Source: Proteiniphilum sp. X52 (GTDB lineage Bacteria; Bacteroidota; Bacteroidia; Bacteroidales; Dysgonomonadaceae). From it: 58,303 bases of DNA. The notes under the pieces are model-generated. The model searched no databases. It saw nothing but the letters and a program-made list of their open reading frames with translations, and had not been told where the DNA came from. The DNA lies in assembly GCF_003712195.1 (NCBI RefSeq), contig NZ_RDSD01000026.1, positions 1-58,303 on the forward strand, given 5' to 3'. This document shows, piece by piece, positions 44,508-53,773 of the stretch (position 1 is its first letter; each line of letters begins with the position of its first letter). A program made the position numbers and the translations under genes.

Positions 44508-47500
44508 ATGGTTGAAACAATAGACATTACCCAATTACAGCGGCTGATTGGAAAACATCCCAACCTGGCGGCGGCAAGCTCATTACTGAGAGAGATACAG
44601 GTTTTATCGGTAACGGGTTTGCACGGATCGTCGCGTGCTTTATTCGCCGGGGAATTATTTCACAAACACCCCCAGACTTACCTTTATATTTTAAATGACG
44701 CGGAAACCGCGGGCTATTTCTATCATGACCTGACCCAAATGATGGGTTCGGTTGACGTGCTCTTTTTCCCTTCGGCTTACAAGCGGGCAGCTAAGTACGG
44801 GCAGATAGACCGTGCTAACGAGGTGCTTCGCGCGGGGGTCTTAAGCCGCCTGCAGGATGGCTCCGGGCCATTGATCATTGTCAGTTATCCCGATGCGTTG
44901 ACCGAGAAAACGGTTTCCCGTGAACAACTGCTGGATAACACGCTGAAGGTGGGGGTGGGAGACCGGATCGATAATGTTTTTGTGAGTGAAGTGCTCGACA
45001 GCCAGGGGTTTCAGGTAGTGGATTATGTATATGAACCGGGTCAATATGCCGTACGGGGAAGTATTCTTGATGTCTTTTCTTTTTCGAGTGAATATCCCTA
45101 CCGTATCGACTTCTTTGGAGATGAGGTGGAGACCATACGCAATTTCGAGGTGGAAACACAATTGTCCAAAGAGCAGTTCAGCGAGATCCGGATCGTTCCC
45201 GAGTTTGGACGTGACGGATCTAAAGAGGCTTCGCTTTTCGGACTTCTTCCCGCTGACTCGGTGATCGGTACGGAAGATATGCGTTGGATTGCAAGCCGGG
45301 TGGAATCGATCCACGAGGATGAACTGCATGTCGATCCCAAGGATGAGGAATTTGTGAAGGCCGATCTACTTACAAAAAAGGATTTCTTAGAGAGTATCGG
45401 TTCGTTCCGGCAGATCCGTTTCGACTCCAGAATGTTGGATACTCCGGATGCTGTTATTGAGTTCAACACCTCGGCGCAACCTCTCTACCACAAGAATTTC
45501 GATCTTCTGGGCGAATCTTTACACCGGTTCATGAATGAGGGCTATGCAATTTATATATTGAGCGATAGTGAAAAGCAGCAGAAACGGCTTTTCCATATTT
45601 TTGAGGATCGTGACGATCCCATCCCCTTTATACCGGTAAACAAAACGTTGCATGAAGGATTTTCGGACGAGTCACTGAAAATATGTTGCTTCACCGATCA
45701 CCAGATCTTCGACCGTTTTCATAAATACAGCCTGAAATCAGACAAGGCTCGATCGGGCAAAATCGCCTTGACACTCAAGGAAATAAACCAGCTCCAACAG
45801 GGAGACTATGTGGTGCATATGGATCACGGTATTGGCCGGTTTTCCGGGCTGGTACGCCTTCGCATCGGCGACAAGGTGCAAGAGGTTATCAAACTTCTCT
45901 ATAAGAATAATGACGCGGTATTCGTCTCCATTCATTCCCTGCATAAGATATCGAAGTACAAAGGCAAGGAGGGAGAGGAGCCGCAACTGAATAAACTGGG
46001 CTCCGGAGCATGGGAGCGGGTGAAAGAGAGAACTAAAAAGAAGATCAAAGATATTGCCCGCGACCTGATCAAATTGTATGCCCAACGTCAACAGGAGAAG
46101 GGGTTTGCTTTTTCGAAAGATACTTACCTGCAGACAGAGTTGGAAGCATCGTTTATGTATGAAGATACGCCCGACCAGGTGAAAGCAACCCGCGAGGTGA
46201 AAGCCGACATGCAGAGCGGGCGACCCATGGACAGGCTGGTCTGTGGAGATGTGGGGTTCGGGAAGACCGAAATAGCGATCCGCGCTGCCTTCAAAGCGGC
46301 CACCGACGGGAAACAGACGGCCGTGCTGGTGCCTACTACCGTACTGGCCACACAGCATTACCACACTTTTAGCGAACGATTGGCTGATTTTCCGGTAAAG
46401 GTGGATTACCTGAGCCGCGCCCGTTCGGCGAAAGAGCAAAAAGAAATCCTCCTGCGGTTAAAGGAGGGAAAGATTGATATCCTTATCGGTACTCACCGAC
46501 TGGTGGGCAAGGATGTGGAATTCAAAGATCTGGGACTGCTGATCATCGATGAGGAGCAAAAATTCGGGGTGTCTGTCAAAGAGAAACTCAAACAGTTGAA
46601 GGTGAACGTGGACACGCTCACTATGACGGCAACCCCTATCCCGCGCACGCTGCAATTCTCGCTGATGGGGTCGCGCGACCTTTCCACCATAGGGACGCCT
46701 CCTCCCAACCGCTATCCCATACAGACCGAGGTCCATACGTTTGATATAGAGCTTATCCGCGACGCGATCAATTTTGAATTGAACCGGAATGGACAGTTGT
46801 TTATAGTGAACAACCGCATCAGGAATATTTATGAACTGGAAGCCCTTATCAAGAGAGAGATGCCGGCTGTGCGCGTGGCAGTGGGACACGGTCAGATGGA
46901 TCCGAAGAAATTGGAAGGTGTGATTGCCGATTTTATCAATCATGAACAGGATGTGCTGATCGCGACGACTATCATCGAATCGGGCATCGATATGCCCAAC
47001 GTGAATACCATCATTGTGATGGACGCGCAGAATTTCGGACTGAGCGATTTGCACCAATTGCGCGGCAGGGTGGGTCGAAGCAACCGCAAGGCATTCTGTT
47101 ATCTGCTGGCACCTCCGTTTTATATGCTCAGCAGTGACTCACGCAGGCGCCTTCAGGCTATTGAGAATTTTGCCGAGTTGGGGAGCGGACTCCATATCGC
47201 GATGCAGGACCTGGACATTCGTGGCGCGGGAAACCTGTTGGGCGCGGAACAGAGCGGTTTTATCGCCGACCTGGGATATGAGACTTATCAGAAGATATTG
47301 GCCGAAGCGGTACAGGAGTTGCGAAAAGATGAGTTCGCCGAACTATATGACACACAGCAGGCGGAAAGGGCCCAGAGACATGATTTTGTGGATGATGTCC
47401 TGGTAGAGAGCGACCTGGAGCTCATGTTCCCGGTGGATTATATCCCGAACGACGCGGAACGCATAGCCATTTACCGTGAGATGGACAATATGGAATCCGA

Positions 47501-47861
47501 GACGCAGATCATGGATTTTAAGAAACGTCTGGAAGACCGCTTCGGAAAAATTCCCGGGCCGGGCAGGGAACTCATCCGTATTGTGCGGCTTCGCCGTATC
47601 GCCAAGTCTCTGGGAATTGAGAAGGTAGTCCTGAAAAACGGACAGATGACCCTTTTCCTGATCTCTGATCCCGAGTCGCCCTATTACAATTCGCCGGTGT
47701 TCGACCGGTTATTGGATTTTGTACAGAAACAAACCCGTCGATGCCGCTTGCAGGAAAAAGGGGAAAAACGCTCGGTGGCGATCGGTCACGTAGAGACCGT
47801 GGAAACGGCAGTTGCTGTGCTGGAGGAGATTGGAGCGGGAAATCAAATCACAAAATCATAA
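44508..47861 (+). CDS. mfd: Transcription-repair coupling factor Mfd
   Basis: This 1117-residue ATP-driven translocase removes RNA polymerase stalled at DNA lesions and recruits UvrA. A UvrB-like N-terminal module (about 1-330) is followed by the CarD-like RNA polymerase-interacting domain (about 420-495, QQGDYVVHMDHGIGRFSGL) and RecG-like motor domains with GDVGFGKTE (about residue 580) and DEEQ (about 681). TATPIPRTLQF, RVGRSNRKAFCYLL and the C-terminal TRCF domain are present. The 3' end overlaps the convergent serine acetyltransferase gene by 19 bases. Confidence 0.97.
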   Translation: MVETIDITQLQRLIGKHPNLAAASSLLREIQVLSVTGLHGSSRALFAGELFHKHPQTYLYILNDAETAGYFYHDLTQMMGSVDVLFFPSAYKRAAKYGQIDRANEVLRAGVLSRLQDGSGPLIIVSYPDALTEKTVSREQLLDNTLKVGVGDRIDNVFVSEVLDSQGFQVVDYVYEPGQYAVRGSILDVFSFSSEYPYRIDFFGDEVETIRNFEVETQLSKEQFSEIRIVPEFGRDGSKEASLFGLLPADSVIGTEDMRWIASRVESIHEDELHVDPKDEEFVKADLLTKKDFLESIGSFRQIRFDSRMLDTPDAVIEFNTSAQPLYHKNFDLLGESLHRFMNEGYAIYILSDSEKQQKRLFHIFEDRDDPIPFIPVNKTLHEGFSDESLKICCFTDHQIFDRFHKYSLKSDKARSGKIALTLKEINQLQQGDYVVHMDHGIGRFSGLVRLRIGDKVQEVIKLLYKNNDAVFVSIHSLHKISKYKGKEGEEPQLNKLGSGAWERVKERTKKKIKDIARDLIKLYAQRQQEKGFAFSKDTYLQTELEASFMYEDTPDQVKATREVKADMQSGRPMDRLVCGDVGFGKTEIAIRAAFKAATDGKQTAVLVPTTVLATQHYHTFSERLADFPVKVDYLSRARSAKEQKEILLRLKEGKIDILIGTHRLVGKDVEFKDLGLLIIDEEQKFGVSVKEKLKQLKVNVDTLTMTATPIPRTLQFSLMGSRDLSTIGTPPPNRYPIQTEVHTFDIELIRDAINFELNRNGQLFIVNNRIRNIYELEALIKREMPAVRVAVGHGQMDPKKLEGVIADFINHEQDVLIATTIIESGIDMPNVNTIIVMDAQNFGLSDLHQLRGRVGRSNRKAFCYLLAPPFYMLSSDSRRRLQAIENFAELGSGLHIAMQDLDIRGAGNLLGAEQSGFIADLGYETYQKILAEAVQELRKDEFAELYDTQQAERAQRHDFVDDVLVESDLELMFPVDYIPNDAERIAIYREMDNMESETQIMDFKKRLEDRFGKIPGPGRELIRIVRLRRIAKSLGIEKVVLKNGQMTLFLISDPESPYYNSPVFDRLLDFVQKQTRRCRLQEKGEKRSVAIGHVETVETAVAVLEEIGAGNQITKS

Positions 47862-48664
47862 GGACTGGAAAGATCCCTCACCATCCGTATTTTTACGTCT
47901 ATCGAGTTGGAGACGAGGGAGTAGGGAACCACACTGCGGGTGAGCCATGCTCCGCCGCCAATTACCGAGTCATGGCCGACCACCGTCTTTCCCCCCAGAA
48001 TAGTGGCATTGGCGTATATTACCACGTTGTCCTCCACGGTGGGATGTCGTTTCACGTCAGACAATTTCTTCTCTACATATAACGCGCCGAGCGTCACACC
48101 CTGATATATCTTTACGTTGTTACCGATCTGGGCCGTTTCACCGATCACGATCCCCGTGCCATGGTCCATAAAGAGATTTTTACCTATCCTGGCGGCGGGA
48201 TGAATGTCGATGCCGACCTTTGAATGGGCGTATTCGGAAAAAAGTCTGGCGATCAGGGGTACACCCAGTCGATGGAGTTCATGTGCTATCCGATGCACAC
48301 AGAGAGCATAAAATCCGGGGTAGGTGAGGATTACCTCTTCCAGGCTTTTGGCTGCGGGATCGGCTTTCAGATAGCAGGCCGCATCTTTGTAGAGCCGCTC
48401 GCGAAGCGAAGGGAATTGGCCGAAAAAAGATTCAGTGATCTCATCGGCTTTCCGCTCACCGGTAAGGGAGGATATATTGGCGTGAAGTGTTACAGCGGCT
48501 TCCTTTAGCTTTTCATGGATATCTACCGGTTCGGGGCAGTCGCAAATAGGGAACATCTGTGAAATAAGCGTTTCGACCACCTCTTCCAGATCACACTTGT
48601 TAACAGGAATGCGTATAGGTTGCGGGTTGAACTGCTGAATGAGTGCCTCAATCTTGTCTGTCAT
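47843..48664 (-). CDS. cysE: Serine O-acetyltransferase
   Basis: This 273-residue enzyme makes O-acetylserine, the precursor for cysteine. The helical N-terminal domain includes DPAAKSLEEVILTYPGFYAL and HRIAHELHRLGVPLIAR. The C-terminal left-handed parallel beta-helix has GIDIHPAARIG, HGTGIVIGETA and GNNVKIYQGVTLGA. The catalytic His of DHGTG is present. It is a long form (EpsC-like). Its last codons overlap mfd's end on the other strand. A DUF4954 gene ends 12 bases upstream on the same strand. Confidence 0.93.
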   Translation of the reverse strand: MTDKIEALIQQFNPQPIRIPVNKCDLEEVVETLISQMFPICDCPEPVDIHEKLKEAAVTLHANISSLTGERKADEITESFFGQFPSLRERLYKDAACYLKADPAAKSLEEVILTYPGFYALCVHRIAHELHRLGVPLIARLFSEYAHSKVGIDIHPAARIGKNLFMDHGTGIVIGETAQIGNNVKIYQGVTLGALYVEKKLSDVKRHPTVEDNVVIYANATILGGKTVVGHDSVIGGGAWLTRSVVPYSLVSNSIDVKIRMVRDLSSPYDFVI

Positions 48665-48676
48665 GAAAATAGGATG

Positions 48677-50665
48677 TTATTGTATGTTTTGTATTCTTTT
48701 TATCAATTCGTCTCCCAGCGCCCTTTTTTCTTCGATGTGCTTTAATGTGGCTATAACGAATGGGTTCTTGTCGAAAGCACCCCGTACGTATTCGAAATCC
48801 ATGGCCCGGTCCTGGATATTGCCGTCGGCACCAAAACCGGTTTTGAATGAGAGGGAGAATTCTTTTTTCGCATCGCTGTAGATCATCTCGTCGAGACCGA
48901 TTACCGCTGCTTTCCACTTTTCAACGATGGAGATCACATCAGATGCTGTAATCGCATCGGCTTTGATGCCGTAAAACGACTGAATCTTATCCCAAGCCCA
49001 TGTCCATTCGTTTTCATAGTAGTCCTGGTGGAGTTTCCGGAACACATGATTGATCTCTTTCAGTTGGGTGATCTCTCCCGATTCGATTTTGCGGAGCAGA
49101 TCGTCGATCTCCGATTTGGGGGCGATCAATCCCGAAACATCTACCCATTCTCCCAGTCCGGGCGCGTCTTGCGGGTCGAGCCGCTGCCTGATCTCTTCAT
49201 TGCTTTTAAACCGGGTTTGCTCTAAACGCTTGATAAGCGAGTTGCCAAGAAATTTGTGGATAATGATCTCATAAAGCTTCAATCCCCTCAGTAGTGATGA
49301 ATGGGTGATGACGCAACTCTGGAAGGTGTAAAATTCCGATGTTTCCCCGGCCGCGGCCTGAAGGTTTTTGAGAATCTCCATACCGGCAAACACTTTTTGG
49401 ATCGTATAGGGACTGAGCAGGTTGAAATTGATGCAGTCGAGCCGGTCGGGATCTTTCCGGCGATCTCTCTCCGGCCATTTCTTGGCATCACGGATGGTAC
49501 CCACACTACGTAAGTTCACACCCGGCGCGATATGGGTGCCGTTGTCTTTTTCCACAAGGTAGGAAAAAGGAAGATTCGAGGTGTCAGCATGTTGGGAATG
49601 GCGTCCCAGGATCAGGGAGAAGGGCCCCACCTTGGCGGGCCATAACACGTAAGAGTTGCTGGTCGTCTTGGCACCTCGTTCAATGATCCCCTGGTGGATA
49701 GGCCCCAGTTTATACATGTGGTTGCTCTGGTTAGAACCTGATCCGGCATTCATAAAGGAGAACATCCCCGCAATGAGCAGCGTGGATTTATGATGTGTGA
49801 CGGTGTAGGGGCCTGCAAAAAGCGCGCAAGCTTCCCCGTTCTCACCCTGACAATTGCTGAAAAAGAGGGAGTCGGAAGCGGAATAGCCGTGATCAATATG
49901 ACAGGCCTGGCCGATGAAACAGCGTGAAATAATAGAACCTCCGTCGATCGTGGAACCTGAACAGACAATGAAATCTTCGGCGATCACATTCCGTCCGATA
50001 TAGACCGGATCATATTCATTGCTGTTGATACTGCCGTTTTTGAGTTTCATCGCGCCGGTTATTTTGCAGCAGGCCCCTATCCGCACGTTTTTGATATATC
50101 CGACGTTGACAATCATGCAATCATGCTCGATGATCCCCCTGTCGGATGAGTGCTTGTTGCAATAATTATCGATGATCGCCTTCATCCGTTCAACCAGTTT
50201 CGGGCGATGGCGATAAAGCGAGTAGATGTAAGCAAAATGGGCCGAGAGTTTGTCGTTGATATGTACTTCCCTCCCTCCGGTTTCGTTCAGCACATTGACC
50301 TGCACTCCGTTTCCAAAGGTCGTCATCCCGTCGACCAGGATTACATCTATATTTTGAATGAAACAATTATCACCGATAGTATAGTTGGCGATATAATTTT
50401 GCACATTCTCGATCATCACATTATCGCCTATGGTGCAGTTATGGATCACGGCGCGATAAATGCCGGCATGTTTTTTTAATCCACCGGGTAAAGAGAACAC
50501 CTTCTCAAATATACCGAGCTGTACCCTGCCTGAAAAATGGCTCTCACGCACATAGCCAGGATCGAAACCTTCTTTTACGATAATCAAACCCCAGTCGGAA
50601 CATCTACATCCGTTTTTTTCCAGCAGATGGATTTCGGACCGCGTTAAATTTCTGTGATTTTGCAT
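48677..50665 (-). CDS. DUF4954 family protein (beta-helix-like, unknown function)
   Basis: This 662-residue protein has no signal peptide. The first half has runs of hexapeptide-like repeats (VMIENVQNYIANYTIGDNCFI, VNVGYIKNVRIGACCKIT, VIAEDFIVCSGSTIDGGSIISRCFIGQACHIDHG) that resemble the left-handed beta-helix of acyltransferases and sugar nucleotidyltransferases. The second half is helical. This matches DUF4954, common in Bacteroidetes. No enzyme activity is known to me. It precedes cysE by 12 bases in the same direction. Both proteins are beta-helical, and co-transcription is likely. Confidence 0.85.
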   Translation of the reverse strand: MQNHRNLTRSEIHLLEKNGCRCSDWGLIIVKEGFDPGYVRESHFSGRVQLGIFEKVFSLPGGLKKHAGIYRAVIHNCTIGDNVMIENVQNYIANYTIGDNCFIQNIDVILVDGMTTFGNGVQVNVLNETGGREVHINDKLSAHFAYIYSLYRHRPKLVERMKAIIDNYCNKHSSDRGIIEHDCMIVNVGYIKNVRIGACCKITGAMKLKNGSINSNEYDPVYIGRNVIAEDFIVCSGSTIDGGSIISRCFIGQACHIDHGYSASDSLFFSNCQGENGEACALFAGPYTVTHHKSTLLIAGMFSFMNAGSGSNQSNHMYKLGPIHQGIIERGAKTTSNSYVLWPAKVGPFSLILGRHSQHADTSNLPFSYLVEKDNGTHIAPGVNLRSVGTIRDAKKWPERDRRKDPDRLDCINFNLLSPYTIQKVFAGMEILKNLQAAAGETSEFYTFQSCVITHSSLLRGLKLYEIIIHKFLGNSLIKRLEQTRFKSNEEIRQRLDPQDAPGLGEWVDVSGLIAPKSEIDDLLRKIESGEITQLKEINHVFRKLHQDYYENEWTWAWDKIQSFYGIKADAITASDVISIVEKWKAAVIGLDEMIYSDAKKEFSLSFKTGFGADGNIQDRAMDFEYVRGAFDKNPFVIATLKHIEEKRALGDELIKRIQNIQ

Positions 50666-50670
50666 AATTG

Positions 50671-50731
50671 AATGTGACTAATGTGCCAATGTGATTAATG
50701 TGCCAATGTGACTAATGTGAAGAATGTGCCG
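50671..50731 (-). repeat. 8-9-base tandem words upstream of DUF4954 gene
   Basis: Seven units starting aatgtg (aatgtgact, aatgtgcc, aatgtgatt, aatgtgcc, aatgtgact, aatgtgaag, aatgtgccgg) run in a row. Read on the minus strand this is the same word set (cacattagt, ggcacatt) as at 53281-53340 and 18449-18480. Confidence 0.85.
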
Positions 50732-50758
50732 GAGAAAGTTTTTTTGATCAATCTGGAG

Positions 50759-50794
50759 TAAAAGAAAAAACGAGACCCGGGAAGGGATGTCTCG
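50759..50794 (-). terminator. recA terminator
   Basis: On the minus strand, a CGAGAC/GTCTCG stem (50771-50776 and 50789-50794) is followed by a T-rich tail (50759-50770). It lies just after the recA stop at 50804. Confidence 0.85.
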
Positions 50795-50803
50795 TTCTCC
50801 ATC

Positions 50804-51823
50804 TCATTTATTGTTCTCCTTGAGTGCGTCAAAAATGAGCTTTTCGAGTTCCTCAGCCAGTTCGGGATTATCTTTGATGGCTGCCTTTGCTGCATCGCGT
50901 CCCTGCCCCAGCTTTGTGTCATTATAACTGTACCATGAACCGCTTTTCTTGATGATGCCCAGATCGGATCCCAAGTCGATAATTTCACCTGTGCGCGAAA
51001 TTCCTTCCCCGTACATAATATCGAACTCGGCTTTACGGAACGGTGGGGCCAGTTTGTTTTTCACCACCCTTACCCGGGTAGGTTTCCCGATCTGTTCTTC
51101 ACCATCCTTGATTGCAGTGCCGCTACCGCGGATATCCAGACGTATCGATGCGTAGAATTTCAAAGCATTGCCTCCGGTGGTTGTTTCAGGATTACCGAAC
51201 ATTACTCCGATCTTCTCTCGCAACTGGTTGATGAAGATACAAGTGGTGTTGGTTTTACTGATGGCTGAAGTGAGTTTCCTGAGCGCCTGCGACATCAACC
51301 GTGCCTGCAGTCCCACATTGGAGTCACCCATCTCGCCTTCTATCTCCTTTTTGGGGGTAAGTGCCGCTACCGAGTCGATCACTATGATATCTACCGCCGA
51401 AGAGCGGATCAACTGTTCCGCAATCTCTAACGCTTCTTCACCGCTACTCGGCTGTGAAATAAGCAGTTCGTCGGTGTGTACACCCAGTTTCTCGGCATAA
51501 AAACGGTCGAAAGCATGTTCGGCATCGATAAAGGCCGCCACACCCCCCGCTTTTTGTGCTTCTGCAATCGCGTGAATGGCAAGAGTGGTTTTTCCCGATG
51601 ATTCGGGTCCGTAGATCTCAATGACACGCCCGCGCGGATATCCGCCCACACCCAGCGCCACATTCAGGGCAATGGAGCCGGAGGAGATGACCGGCACCTC
51701 TTCCACTTTCTCGTCGCCCATCTTCATGATAGAGCCTTTGCCGTAGGTCTTTTCAATCTTGTCCATCGCTGCACGCAGCGCTTTCAGTTTTTCACTGTTC
51801 TTGTTATCTTTTTCTTCTGCCAT
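50804..51823 (-). CDS. recA: Recombinase RecA
   Basis: This 339-residue strand-exchange ATPase acts in homologous recombination. Walker A is GPESSGKT (residues 72-79), with the conserved [15 protein letters not shown] and the DNA-binding loops L1 ([18 protein letters not shown]) and L2 ([29 protein letters not shown]). The C-terminal tail is short and acidic. The mRNA probably carries a long leader (see 51878-52039) holding a peroxiredoxin remnant. A terminator follows the gene. Confidence 0.97.
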   Translation of the reverse strand: MAEEKDNKNSEKLKALRAAMDKIEKTYGKGSIMKMGDEKVEEVPVISSGSIALNVALGVGGYPRGRVIEIYGPESSGKTTLAIHAIAEAQKAGGVAAFIDAEHAFDRFYAEKLGVHTDELLISQPSSGEEALEIAEQLIRSSAVDIIVIDSVAALTPKKEIEGEMGDSNVGLQARLMSQALRKLTSAISKTNTTCIFINQLREKIGVMFGNPETTTGGNALKFYASIRLDIRGSGTAIKDGEEQIGKPTRVRVVKNKLAPPFRKAEFDIMYGEGISRTGEIIDLGSDLGIIKKSGSWYSYNDTKLGQGRDAAKAAIKDNPELAEELEKLIFDALKENNK

Positions 51824-51877
51824 ATTGTGGTTATGTTTAATTTTTGTAGCTTGTGCTCATTGCCGGTTTATTGTTCA

Positions 51878-52003
51878 CTACCGGCTTCCGTTCTCTCTAA
51901 TATTTGCGCGGTTTCCTCCCCTGGATTGCCCCGCTGTTACCGGTCTCCCATTCTGATCCATGCCCCATGTCTCGGCTATTTTGTCACCAATCTGTAATGC
52001 CAT
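51878..52003 (-). pseudogene. bcp: Truncated peroxiredoxin (bcp-like) remnant upstream of recA
   Basis: A 41-codon ORF on the minus strand begins MALQIGDKIAETWGMDQNGR, which matches the N-terminus of thiol peroxidase Bcp (IGDKAPE...DQNG type). Then it departs from the family and stops at 51878-51880, so the catalytic cysteine region and nearly all of the protein are gone. In several Bacteroidales genomes a bcp gene lies just upstream of recA (from memory), which fits a deletion here. A consensus -7 box (TACCTTTG) lies 29 bases upstream of the remnant. The match covers only about 20 residues, so confidence is moderate. Confidence 0.55.
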
Positions 52004-52031
52004 TCATCCTTTGTTTGGTGTGATTATTTCC

Positions 52032-52039
52032 CAAAGGTA
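52032..52039 (-). promoter_or_regulatory. -7 element upstream of the peroxiredoxin remnant and recA
   Basis: TACCTTTG on the minus strand matches the consensus and gives a leader of about 25 bases for the remnant ORF, or about 200 bases for recA. The -33 part is not well matched. Confidence 0.4.
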
Positions 52040-52081
52040 ATAAAAAATAAAGAGATGCCATGAAGAGAGGCGGGCCAATTT

Positions 52082-53191
52082 TTACGCTAACCGGTACATT
52101 CCACCGGGTAGCGATGTCACAATATTTTTTACTTCCAGCTCCAATAAAGTCATAAACAATTCCGACACCGGAATGTTGAGTTCGATGGCCAGTGTGTTCA
52201 CTTGGATAGGGCCGGCTTTGCTGATTTTTTCGAATATTACCGCTTCTTCTTCCGATAGGTCGGGAAAAAGCGCCTGCTGTGCCGGAAGAGGTTGTTTCTC
52301 TTCCGCCTCCCATCCCATGTGTGAGACAAAACCGTCGATGCTTTGCAAGAGGATTGCTTTGTTGTCTGATATTAACCTGTTACAACCGGTCGACATTTTG
52401 TCGGAGATACGGCCGGGCAAGGCGAACACTTCACGGTAATAGGAGTTGGCTATGTCGGCAGTGGTGAGCGATCCTCCTTTTTCGGCCGATTCAATGACTA
52501 CCACCGCGTCGGCCATGCCGGCGACGATACGGTTGCGCTTCACGAAATTATGCTTGTCGGGATTGGTGCCGCTGGGAAATTCGGTGAGGAGGGCGCCGTT
52601 GTGGAGCATCTCGACGGCTGTCTGCCGGTGAATCTGCGGATACACCCGATCCAACCCGTGGGCCAGTACAGCTACCGTGGAGAGGTTGTGCTTGAGGGCT
52701 GCCCGGTGGGCGCAGATATCGATACCGTATGCCAGGCCACTGATAACCTGCATGTCGGGAACTCTGCGAGATAGTTCCTCAATAAATTCTTTGCAAAAAT
52801 CTTCACCATAGCGGGTGGCATTACGTGTACCTATCACGCTGATGGTCTTCTGGTGATTCAAATCGGTATTCCCTTTGACATAAAGCAGTAGCGGAGCGTC
52901 GATACACTGGGTAAGCCGTTGGGGGTACTCTTCATCGGTAAAGAAAAGGAGCCGTAGTTTATTCTCCTCCACGAATTCCAACTCTTTTTCGGCTCTTCTC
53001 AGTACATCGGCATCACGAATCTCCCCGATCAGCCGCCTGGAAATACGGGGAATGGCTTCCAACTTACGGACATCCTCTTTGAAGATCGCTTCTTCGTCGC
53101 CGATCACCTGCATCAAGGCGCGGGCATGCATCACCCCCACACCTTTGATCTGCGTGAGCGCTATCCGGTATAGAGACTTGGATGTGTTCAT
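52082..53191 (-). CDS. dprA: DNA-processing protein DprA
   Basis: This 369-residue protein binds incoming single-stranded DNA in natural transformation and loads RecA; it is present even in non-competent species. The Rossmann-like domain includes ISVIGTRNATRYGEDF, ISGLAYGIDICAHRAAL and PSGTNPDKHNFVKRNRIVAG. N-terminal helix-hairpin-helix residues (about 1-60) and a C-terminal winged-helix-like segment (about 300-369) flank it. It is encoded close to recA on the same strand, which is suggestive because the products cooperate. Confidence 0.95.
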   Translation of the reverse strand: MNTSKSLYRIALTQIKGVGVMHARALMQVIGDEEAIFKEDVRKLEAIPRISRRLIGEIRDADVLRRAEKELEFVEENKLRLLFFTDEEYPQRLTQCIDAPLLLYVKGNTDLNHQKTISVIGTRNATRYGEDFCKEFIEELSRRVPDMQVISGLAYGIDICAHRAALKHNLSTVAVLAHGLDRVYPQIHRQTAVEMLHNGALLTEFPSGTNPDKHNFVKRNRIVAGMADAVVVIESAEKGGSLTTADIANSYYREVFALPGRISDKMSTGCNRLISDNKAILLQSIDGFVSHMGWEAEEKQPLPAQQALFPDLSEEEAVIFEKISKAGPIQVNTLAIELNIPVSELFMTLLELEVKNIVTSLPGGMYRLA

Positions 53192-53203
53192 AGGGGGGGG
53201 ATT

Positions 53204-53266
53204 AGAACTTAGAACTTAGAACTTAGAATTGAGAACTTGGAACTTAGAACTGGGAACTGGGAAGGG
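53204..53266 (+). repeat. 7-base tandem array between dprA and thioesterase genes
   Basis: Nine heptamers in register at 53204-53266: agaactt (three times), agaattg, agaactt, ggaactt, agaactg, ggaactg, ggaaggg. Confidence 0.85.
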
Positions 53267-53280
53267 GAGAAGGCCATTAA

Positions 53281-53340
53281 TCACATTATTCCCATTATTC
53301 CCATTATTCCCATTGGCACATTAGTCACATTAGTCACATT
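53281..53340 (+). repeat. 9-base tandem words next to the thioesterase stop codon
   Basis: Units like tcacattat, tcccattat, tcccattat, tcccattgg, cacattag, tcacattag, tcacattaa follow one another, almost all with a 9-base period. The last unit runs into the thioesterase 3' end (stop at 53334). Confidence 0.8.
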
Positions 53341-53747
53341 AAATATTCCGCAAACGCTTCGTCGAACACTTCGGGCTGTGATAACTTGCCGTTTACCAGA
53401 TTCACCACCTCAATTTTCGCTTTGGCACACACTGCATTATCCGACAGGCGAATGATTTTCTGATGGAAAATATATTTCACTCCCGTTTTTTCGATATGGT
53501 GCACAGTACAGTTGAACTCATCCATTCCGACCAGGGGTATCTTGTAGCGGATCTCCACCCGTGAGACTACCGCATCGATACCCTGCAGATGTAACTGGTG
53601 AAAATTGAGCCCTGCCTTTTCCAGAAATTCATGCCGCGTCACCTCAAAATAGTGTTGATAGTTGGCGTTATTCACATGTCCTTGCACGTCGCACTCGTAA
53701 TCCCGCACTTTCATCTTGTATGCAAAAACCGGATCCATGGATTTCAT
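53334..53747 (-). CDS. Acyl-CoA thioesterase (hot-dog fold, 4HBT-like)
   Basis: This 137-residue protein has the motif Asp20-V-Q-G-His23-V-N-N (YECDVQGHVNNANYQHYFE), with Asp20 the probable catalytic residue of the 4-hydroxybenzoyl-CoA thioesterase/YbgC group. The rest fits a single hot-dog domain. It hydrolyses acyl-CoA thioesters in the cytoplasm; the acyl group is unknown. An ATG three codons later is equally possible. Its stop codon abuts the 9-base repeats. It is 26 bases downstream of purL on the same strand. Confidence 0.88.
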   Translation of the reverse strand: MKSMDPVFAYKMKVRDYECDVQGHVNNANYQHYFEVTRHEFLEKAGLNFHQLHLQGIDAVVSRVEIRYKIPLVGMDEFNCTVHHIEKTGVKYIFHQKIIRLSDNAVCAKAKIEVVNLVNGKLSQPEVFDEAFAEYLM

Positions 53748-53773
53748 CTCCTTTCTTTATGATATATTCGCTT

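Noticed and set aside
51824-52081. recA regulation by a LexA-type operator
   Set aside because: I see no SOS-box-like palindrome in the recA leader, and the visible content is the peroxiredoxin remnant.
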